Positions 1 to 5,238 of a DNA stretch of 5,238 nt are shown here, piece by piece. The stretch's first letter is position 1; each line of letters begins with the position of its first letter. Below the pieces are notes generated by a model. The model was not told where the DNA came from. It did not search any database and saw nothing but the letters and a program-made list of their open reading frames with translations. Location of the stretch: the NCBI GenBank assembly GCA_001017865.1, contig LATQ01000280.1, positions 1 through 5,238 on the forward strand, read 5' to 3'. The DNA is from Rhodococcus sp. IITR03. GTDB taxonomy: Bacteria > Actinomycetota > Actinomycetes > Mycobacteriales > Mycobacteriaceae. Made by a program: the position numbers and the translations under genes.

Positions 1-482
1 GTCGCGAGTCTTCGGGCGGTCGCCACCGCGACCAGCGCTCCGGCCGCGACGGACAGCAGCACCAGCAGGCTCACCGCGGCGAGCACCTGCTGCTGCAGGG
101 TGCGCATGCTCTCCGAGGGCACCTCGATGAGCAGCGAGCCGGACGTCCCCATCGACAACGACTCGACGATCGACGCCCCGAGCACCGGCGTGCCGATGTC
201 CAGGCGCGCCGCGACATTCTCGGGCGTGGGATAGACCACGACGGCCCGCCCGTCGGTGGGGACGAGCAGACGCAGGGAACTCGTGTCGAGACCACCGACG
301 ACGAATCCGTCGGTGCCCTCCTGGGCGATGATCTCGTCGGCCATGCGCTCGAGCCGGTTCTGCAGGTCGCGGCGGGCGGTGTCCTCGACGAACAGGAACG
401 CCGTGTAGGCCAGCGGAATGCCGAGCAACAGCGCGACGAGCAGCACGGTCGCCAGGACGGCGTTGAGGATGCGGCTGCGCAC
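1..482 (-). CDS. Sensor histidine kinase, N-terminal part (runs off left edge)
   Basis: This is the membrane and sensor portion of a two-component histidine kinase; 160 full codons are present and the HAMP, phospho-acceptor and ATPase domains lie beyond the window. The protein begins MRSRILNAVLATVLL. A first membrane helix spans about residues 5-31. An extracytoplasmic sensor region of about 100 residues follows, then a second helix at about 132-155 ending in ATARRLA, which is the usual junction into HAMP. The start is the GTG at 482-480. It is the only good start after an in-frame stop at 506-504, and lies 10 bases beyond the stop of the response regulator. No clear Shine-Dalgarno is visible, so translation is probably coupled to the upstream gene. 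The frame is intact. That it is the cognate kinase of the adjacent regulator is inferred from operon position. The signal it senses cannot be told from this sequence. Confidence 0.85.
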   Translation of the reverse strand, partial: MRSRILNAVLATVLLVALLLGIPLAYTAFLFVEDTARRDLQNRLERMADEIIAQEGTDGFVVGGLDTSSLRLLVPTDGRAVVVYPTPENVAARLDIGTPVLGASIVESLSMGTSGSLLIEVPSESMRTLQQQVLAAVSLLVLLSVAAGALVAVATARRLA

Positions 483-492
483 GCCGGAGACG

Positions 493-1175
493 CTAGTCGG
501 TGTTCAGCCGGAAACCGACACCGCGCACCGTGGCGATGCGACGTTCCCCTGCCGGTCCCTCGTCGCCGATCTTGCGGCGCAGCCACGACATGTGCATGTC
601 GAGCGTCTTCGAACCGCGCAGGTCGGCGTCGCCCCACACCTCCTCGAGGATCGCGTCGCGGGAGACGACCTGCCCCGCGTGCTCGAGCAGCACGCGCAGG
701 AGTTCGTACTCCTTGTTGGCGAGCGTCACCTCGGAGCCGTCCACGAGGACACGGCGCGCGGCACGTTCGAGCCGGATCCCGGCGACGTCCACGATGTCGT
801 CGTTCTCCGGGCCGCCGCGCCGGCGCAACAGCGCGCGCACGCGCGCCATGAGCTCGGCGAGACGGAACGGTTTGCCGACGTAGTCGTCGGCGCCGGCATC
901 GAGACCGACGACGAAGTCGACCTCGTCGGTGCGGGCGGTGAGCATGAGCACGGCCAGATCGGAGCGGCTCGCCCGGATCTGGCGACACACCTCGAGTCCG
1001 TCCATCCCGGGCAGACCGAGGTCGAGGATGAGCAGTTCGAACCTGCCGACAGTGCCTGTTCGAGCGCGGCCGGACCGTTGTCCTCGACGGTCACGTCGTA
1101 CCCTTCGCGTCCCAGCGCGCGGGACAGCGGTGCAGCGATTGCGTCGTCGTCTTCGGCGAGTAGAACGGCAGTCAC
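493..1175 (-). CDS. OmpR/PhoB-family response regulator (frame broken by one missing base)
   Basis: A two-component DNA-binding regulator of about 227 residues after repair, the usual OmpR-family length. The receiver domain (about 1-120) shows the acidic pocket in LAEDDDA (residues 7-12), the phospho-acceptor Asp52 in LILDLGLPG, Thr80 in LMLTAR and Lys102 in DDYVGKPF. A C-terminal winged helix (about 130-225) includes LANKEYELLRVLLEHAG, LEEVWG and the closing TVRGVGFRLNTD. The reading frame changes at about 1038-1043: the first part reads through ALEQALSAG, and ELLILDLGLPGMDG continues in the next frame, so one base is missing. Starts are GTG at 1178 or GTG at 1175. I prefer 1175 because a -10-like TAGGCT ends exactly six bases upstream of it, suggesting a leaderless message. 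The kinase gene follows 10 bases downstream. I do not recognise a named orthologue. Confidence 0.9.
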
Positions 1176-1181
1176 CACGCC

Positions 1182-1210
1182 AGCCTACGGATCGGGGTTC
1201 GCTTTGTCGG
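1182..1210 (-). promoter_or_regulatory. Predicted promoter of the response-regulator/kinase operon
   Basis: On the minus strand CCGACA (1210-1205) matches four of six bases of a TTGACA -35 box. After a 17-base spacer comes TAGGCT (1187-1182), which fits the actinobacterial TANNNT -10 pattern. Transcription would start near 1175, at the second GTG, giving a leaderless or nearly leaderless message. This supports independent transcription of the two-component pair rather than only readthrough from the PH-protein gene. Prediction only. Confidence 0.5.
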
Positions 1211-1214
1211 GATT

Positions 1215-1247
1215 ACCGGCGACTCGCGTGCGCACCTGCGACTCGCG
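1215..1247 (-). repeat. Tandem 14-bp direct repeat, candidate activator site
   Basis: Two copies of CGCGAGTCGC(A/C)GGT occur on the minus strand, at 1247-1234 and 1228-1215. They match at 13 of 14 bases with a 19-bp period, about two helical turns. The proximal copy ends four bases upstream of the predicted -35 box, and the pair is centred at roughly -48 and -67 from the predicted start point. Tandem direct repeats just upstream of -35 are typical of phosphorylated OmpR-family activators, so autoregulation is a reasonable inference. The distal copy stops just short of the stop codon of the PH-protein gene. Confidence 0.45.
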
Positions 1248-1248
1248 G

Positions 1249-1812
1249 TCACCACGCCTTGCGGTGCTCGTGCTCGTCGCGCCGGTAGCGGGTGGTGTGA
1301 CGATCGTCGGGGCGCTGGTCCTGCGCGTCGAAGGCCTGCCGGTAGAGCAGGGCGTGCACCTGCTGGACGTCGGGGATGTCGTCGAACTCGATGGGATCGT
1401 CGGCGGCGGAGACCACGACGAGCGTGCCGGTCCGGAGCATCCGGTCGACGAGGCCGTGCCGGAACTGGACGTTGCTGATCCGGCCCATCGGGATGTCGAT
1501 ACCCGTGTGGGTGAGCACACCGGTGCGGACGAGGACGCGCCGGTCGGTGACGAGGAAGTGCGTGGTGAGCCACCCGACGAAGGGTGGGACGCACCGCCAG
1601 CCGACGAGGCCGATCCACGCCGCGGCCACGGCGAGGCCGCACCAGTTCGCGGCGGCACCGTCGAGCCGTGCCTGGACGAGTCCCAGCAGGAAACCGGCGA
1701 CCATCGTCGACACGAGGAAGGTGGCCGTCGGCAGCACGAGAGACTTCCAGTGCGGATGCCGATGCAGCAGCAACTCTTCCTCGGGTGCGAGGGCGTCCTC
1801 CGGGTATCCCAT
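1249..1812 (-). CDS. Membrane protein with bacterial PH (DUF304-type) domain
   Basis: A 187-residue inner-membrane protein. The cytoplasmic N-terminus carries MGYPEDALAPEEELLLHRHPHWK, a style typical of actinobacterial proteins in this family. Two membrane helices follow, about residues 25-47 and 57-79. The C-terminal half (about 80-163) is a bacterial PH-like domain with THFLVTDRRVLVRTGVLTHTG, IPMGRISNVQFRHGLVDRMLRTGTLVV and a closing DIPDVQQVHALLYRQ helix. A charged, His/Arg-rich tail ends in EHRKAW. The start chosen is ATG 1812 because MGYPE is the family-like beginning; GTG at 1821 would add three residues. The Shine-Dalgarno is weak. The gene lies 55 bases downstream of birA on the same strand and is probably cotranscribed. 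The position equals that of Rv3278c next to birA in M. tuberculosis, as I recall it. The biochemical function of the family is not established. The frame is intact. Confidence 0.85.
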   Translation of the reverse strand: MGYPEDALAPEEELLLHRHPHWKSLVLPTATFLVSTMVAGFLLGLVQARLDGAAANWCGLAVAAAWIGLVGWRCVPPFVGWLTTHFLVTDRRVLVRTGVLTHTGIDIPMGRISNVQFRHGLVDRMLRTGTLVVVSAADDPIEFDDIPDVQQVHALLYRQAFDAQDQRPDDRHTTRYRRDEHEHRKAW

Positions 1813-1867
1813 ACCGCCCACGATGGCATATGTCGGTCTTGTACCGATGCGAGCGGTCGCAGGGTCC

Positions 1868-2711
1868 TCAGACCGGTCGCAGATGTGTGATGTCGCCCGC
1901 AGCGACCGCCACGGACTCTCCCCCGCCGTCGGGGCGGATCACGATCCGTCCCTGGTCGTCGACGTCGGTCGCGATGCCGTGCAGTTCGGTGTCGCCGGGC
2001 AGGATCGCACGGACGCGCTGCCCGACCGTGCTGCACCGTTCGCGGTAGCCGCGGCGAGTTCGGTGGTGTCCCATCCCGCGCGGCCCACGCCCGGATCCGC
2101 TCGCCGAAGCCGGCGAGCAACGCCTGCGCGAGCGGCGTGCGATCGAGTTCGGTGGCGTCCTCGAGCAGCAGCGAGGTGGCGGTGGGGACGGGCAGTTCGT
2201 CGCGTCCGAGGGTGGCGTTGATGCCGATGCCCGCGACGACCGTGGGCATCGGCGAAGTGGCCGCGACCTCCACGAGGATCCCGGCGAGCTTGCGTCCGTC
2301 GACGAGGACGTCGTTGGGCCACTTCAGTTGTGCCGCAACTCCGGTCACGGATCGCACGGCGTCGACGGCGGCGATGCCGCACAGCAGCGGGAGCCAGCCG
2401 ATGTTCTGCAGCGGGCACTCGGGCAGCCGCAGCAGGACCGACACGATGACCTGCGCGCCGGGCACACCGTTCCAGGTGCGCGAGTGGCGGCCGCGACCAC
2501 CGTGCTGGAACTCGGCGAGCAGCACGCGACGGTCGTCGCCGGTCGCGGCGACGGCGAGCAGATCCGCGTTCGTCGAGGCCGTGTCGGCGACGATGTCGAG
2601 ACGTGTGTAGAAACCTTCGCGCTCGACGCCGACGAGGGCATCGCGCAACGCCGCCTCATCGAGCGGTGTGCGGAGGGCGAGGAGATCGGTCGTGGGCCGG
2701 TCGGATGCCAT
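1868..2711 (-). CDS. birA: Biotin--[acetyl-CoA-carboxylase] ligase, no HTH domain (two frame breaks)
   Basis: The cytoplasmic enzyme makes biotinyl-AMP from biotin and ATP and transfers biotin to a lysine of carboxylase carrier domains. About 281 residues after repair. Visible motifs: the substrate-loop DTASTNADLL (43-52), the biotinyl-AMP loop GGRGRHSRTW (71-80), KWPNDV with catalytic-type Lys130, KLAGILVE (141-148) and GIGIN (161-165). A small SH3-like C-terminal domain begins near CSTVGQRVRAILPGD. There is no N-terminal winged helix, so this is a group I, monofunctional ligase that should not repress transcription as E. coli BirA does. Two single-base losses break the C-terminal third, at about 2070-2090 and about 2046-2052. 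Between them AGWDTTELAAA is read in a third frame, and YRERCSTVGQ to the TGA at 1870-1868 is read in the last. ATG 2711 is chosen over GTG 2717 because a TAGGCT -10 element abuts that GTG. Confidence 0.92.
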
Positions 2712-2717
2712 GTACAC

Positions 2718-2746
2718 AGCCTAAAGTGGGCCTTCGCTACCTACCG
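2718..2746 (-). promoter_or_regulatory. Predicted birA promoter, probably leaderless
   Basis: TAGGCT (2723-2718 on the minus strand) fits the actinobacterial TANNNT -10 pattern and ends six bases before the birA ATG, so transcription would begin at or next to the A of the start codon. There is no Shine-Dalgarno. At a 17-base spacer the -35 position (2746-2741) reads CGGTAG, a poor match, and lies inside the 17-bp palindrome. A repressor bound there would be expected to block this promoter. Prediction from sequence only. Confidence 0.5.
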
Positions 2747-2755
2747 CCGGTAGGT
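2739..2755. promoter_or_regulatory. Perfect 17-bp palindrome, candidate operator in the birA/accD5 divergent region
   Basis: ACCTACCGCCGGTAGGT is a perfect inverted repeat of two 8-base arms (ACCTACCG and CGGTAGGT) around a single C at 2747. Its size and symmetry suit a dimeric repressor such as a TetR-family protein, but the regulator is not identifiable from the site. It covers the -35 position of birA and sits about 72 bases upstream of the accD5 start. Because this BirA has no DNA-binding domain, BirA itself is not a candidate. It does not resemble the TGAAC-N3-GTT type of site I recall for the biotin repressor BioQ. Confidence 0.55.
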
Positions 2756-2812
2756 CCGGAGCGGTGGTCCGGCCTTCGGGACCTCGATGCAGCGGCCTTG
2801 TATGACGATCGC

Positions 2813-2818
2813 TAAGCT
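2813..2818 (+). promoter_or_regulatory. Predicted -10 element of accD5
   Basis: TAAGCT fits the actinobacterial TANNNT -10 pattern and ends eight bases before the accD5 ATG. The intervening GACTGGCC holds no Shine-Dalgarno, so a leaderless transcript starting at the ATG is likely. No convincing -35 box lies 16-19 bases upstream (about 2789-2796 reads GCAGCGGC), so the element may need an activator or an extended -10. An alternative -10 is TATGAC at 2801-2806, which would give a short leader. Confidence 0.4.
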
Positions 2819-2826
2819 GACTGGCC

Positions 2827-4465
<1,639 letters not shown>

Positions 4466-4471
4466 CGCTCG

Positions 4472-4504
4472 GCGGCAGGACCGGGCGCAGCTCGGTCCTG
4501 CCGC
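4472..4504 (+). terminator. Strong 12-bp hairpin after accD5
   Basis: GCGGCAGGACCG (4472-4483) pairs perfectly with CGGTCCTGCCGC (4493-4504) around a nine-base loop. It begins six bases after the accD5 TGA. No run of T follows (the next bases are GACCGTACGG), so it is not a classical intrinsic terminator. It could be a U-tract-less actinobacterial terminator, a partial terminator that lowers accE-maf expression, or a 3'-end stabiliser for accD5 mRNA. The structure is certain; the role is not. Confidence 0.6.
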
Positions 4505-4518
4505 GACCGTACGGCGTA

Positions 4519-4538
4519 GCACGTCGCCGACGACGTGC
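4519..4538 (+). repeat. Second hairpin in the accD5-accE gap
   Basis: GCACGTCG (4519-4526) pairs perfectly with CGACGTGC (4531-4538) across the loop CCGA. It lies between the first hairpin and the Shine-Dalgarno-like AGAGAGGG at 4548-4555, ending nine bases before that element. It is weaker than the first hairpin but still a perfect 8-bp stem. Between the two hairpins is an 8-base palindrome, CCGTACGG (4507-4514). Possible roles are modulation of translation start for the next ORF or an RNA processing site. Confidence 0.45.
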
Positions 4539-4561
4539 GATGAACCGAGAGAGGGATCGAC

Positions 4562-4624
4562 ATGACAGCGACCCGGTGGGCATCCGATGCCCGTGTGGAC
4601 GCGTACCCGGGGGGTGCCCTGTGA
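4562..4624 (+). CDS. Possible 20-codon leader ORF coupled to accE (or its true N-terminus)
   Basis: An ATG at 4562 follows a good Shine-Dalgarno (AGAGAGGG, 4548-4555, six bases away) and opens a 20-codon frame, MTATRWASD to YPGGAL, ending in TGA at 4622-4624. That stop overlaps the GTG start of accE (GTGA), the classic layout for translational coupling. The initiation signal here is far better than the one directly ahead of accE. Alternatively, since neighbouring genes have lost single bases, one base may be missing in the run of six G around 4608-4613; the frame would then fuse to accE and make these residues its N-terminus. TGACAGCGAC is repeated at both start sites (4563-4572 and 4622-4631), so a small duplication is also possible. 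No homology is recognised. Confidence 0.35.
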   Translation: MTATRWASDARVDAYPGGAL

Positions 4625-4946
4625 CAGCGACGGCAGAGGACAAGATCATCACCGAGTTCGAGGTCGAAGAGCAGTCGCCCGCGGTCGAGGCCACGGCCGC
4701 CGACGACGCGACCGAAGCCGCCCAGGAGAGCACCGCGGTCGCCGAGACCGCGGCCGCCATCCGCATCGTCAAGGGCAACCCCGCCGACGAGGAGATCGCG
4801 CTCTCGTCGCCGTGCTCGCCGCTGCCGCTGCGTCGGCAGGCGACGAGGTGGTCGACACCCGCCCGCCCGAGACCTGGGGTGATCCGACGCGGATGCACCG
4901 GCAGTGGGCGCCGTTCTCGCCGTATTCGTACCCGAACCGCGGCTGA
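4621..4946 (+). CDS. accE: Acyl-CoA carboxylase epsilon subunit (one frame break)
   Basis: A small actinobacterial subunit that binds the carboxyltransferase/alpha-chain assembly and is needed for full propionyl-CoA carboxylase activity; it acts in the cytoplasm. About 108 residues after repair. The first 46 or so form an acidic, Ala/Glu/Thr-rich, probably disordered tail. The conserved core follows: AAIRIVKGNPADEEIAALVAVLAAA (about 45-70), matching the family pattern of a short strand, G-N/Q-P, then an E-E-x-A-A-L helix. The C-terminus has the usual Trp/Pro pattern, ETWGDPTRMHRQWAPFSPYSYP. One base is missing at 4800/4801 (GCG then CT, where a GG pair has probably collapsed), after which ALVAVLAAA continues in the next frame. 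The start is GTG 4621, overlapping the stop of the leader ORF, with only a poor G-rich ribosome site. maf begins one base after the TGA. The identity also rests on its place after accD5. Confidence 0.88.
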
Positions 4947-4947
4947 C

Positions 4948-5238
4948 ATGCCCCGGCTCGTTCTGGCCTCGGCTTCACCCGCCCGCCTCGCGGTTCTCCA
5001 CGCGGCGGGCGTGAAGCCGCTGGTGCAGGTGTCGGAGGTCGACGAGGACGCACTCATCGCGTCCCTCGGCCCCGGCACGCCGCCGGCGCAGGTGGTCACC
5101 GAGCTGGCCCGCGCCAAGGCCACCGACATCCTGCCCGTTCTGCGCGAGCAGAAGCTCCGCGACGCCGTCGTCATCGGCTGCGACTCGATGCTGCTGATCG
5201 ACGGCGCTCTGCAGGGCAAGCCCGGCACCGTCGAAGCG
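4948..5238 (+). CDS. maf: Maf-family nucleotide pyrophosphatase, N-terminal part (runs off right edge)
   Basis: Maf proteins hydrolyse non-canonical or pyrimidine nucleoside triphosphates to the monophosphate and pyrophosphate, and are associated with house-cleaning and septum control; they are cytoplasmic. The 97 codons here, out of about 200 expected, show the N-terminal phosphate-binding LASASPARLAVLHAAGV (residues 5-21), where the second position of the common SPRR is Ala as in many actinobacterial members. VSEVDEDAL (about 29-37), ELARAKA, the catalytic-base region VIGCDSMLLIDG (about 75-86) and GKP (90-92) follow. The frame is intact to the window edge. The ATG lies one base after the accE stop (TGACATG) and has no Shine-Dalgarno, so it is probably translated by reinitiation after accE. 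The gene order accD5-accE-maf matches that recalled for mycobacteria. Which nucleotide it prefers cannot be told from this portion. Confidence 0.93.
   Translation, partial: MPRLVLASASPARLAVLHAAGVKPLVQVSEVDEDALIASLGPGTPPAQVVTELARAKATDILPVLREQKLRDAVVIGCDSMLLIDGALQGKPGTVEA

Noticed and set aside
71..988. Long 305-residue minus-strand frame over the kinase and regulator genes
   Set aside because: It is extremely Arg/Ala/Ser-rich with no recognisable motif, and overlaps two genes with clear family motifs in other frames. It is a shadow of high-GC coding DNA.
418..1890. 490-residue plus-strand open frame
   Set aside because: It is antisense to the response regulator and PH-protein genes and has low-complexity composition. 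The motif-bearing proteins lie on the other strand.
1868..2717. birA as a genuine pseudogene or programmed frameshift product
   Set aside because: Two separate one-base breaks with intact conserved sequence on both sides, together with the same kind of break in other housekeeping genes, fit sequence error better. No slippery heptamer is evident.
2766..2783. GGTCC-N8-GGACC imperfect dyad upstream of accD5
   Set aside because: A 5-bp stem with an eight-base loop is expected often by chance in DNA this GC-rich. It is much weaker than the palindrome nearby.

Overview
The window is high-GC DNA with strong G/C preference at third codon positions. Its gene order, birA divergent from accD5-accE-maf with a PH-domain membrane protein behind birA, matches the locus I recall from Mycobacterium tuberculosis (Rv3278c, birA/Rv3279c, accD5/Rv3280, accE5/Rv3281, maf/Rv3282). 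This points to a mycolic-acid actinobacterium, most likely Rhodococcus or a close relative. The taxonomic call is inference from memory of synteny and protein style, not a database search.

Layout. Minus strand, right to left: birA (biotin ligase, 2711-1868), a bacterial-PH-domain membrane protein (1812-1249), then a two-component pair made of an OmpR-type response regulator (1175-493) and the N-terminal part of its sensor histidine kinase (482 to the left edge). Plus strand, left to right: accD5-type acyl-CoA carboxylase beta subunit (2827-4465), a 96-base gap with two hairpins, a possible 20-codon leader ORF (4562-4624), accE (epsilon subunit, 4621-4946) and the first 97 codons of maf (4948 to the right edge). 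The 115-base gap between birA and accD5 is divergent and carries a perfect 17-bp palindrome plus actinobacterial -10-like hexamers placed for leaderless transcription.

Functional logic. BirA attaches biotin to the carrier domain of the acyl-CoA carboxylase alpha chain, which is not in this window. AccD5 transfers the carboxyl group from biotin to propionyl-CoA or acetyl-CoA, and AccE is the small actinobacterial subunit that stabilises and activates the complex. The products feed methyl-branched lipid and mycolate synthesis. Maf and the PH protein are conserved neighbours without an obvious mechanistic link. The two-component pair appears to have its own promoter.

Sequence quality. Four of the genes (response regulator, birA, accD5, accE) have broken reading frames. 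All six breaks are repaired by adding one base, several by restoring one base to a short C or G run. The flanking protein is fully conserved in every case, so base-calling or assembly errors are far more likely than real pseudogenes. Coordinates given span the repaired genes.

I find no sign of a mobile element, CRISPR array, RNA gene, phage or defence system. This is a mostly ordinary housekeeping locus. The most interesting material is regulatory: the palindrome, a tandem repeat upstream of the response regulator, and the hairpin and leader arrangement ahead of accE.
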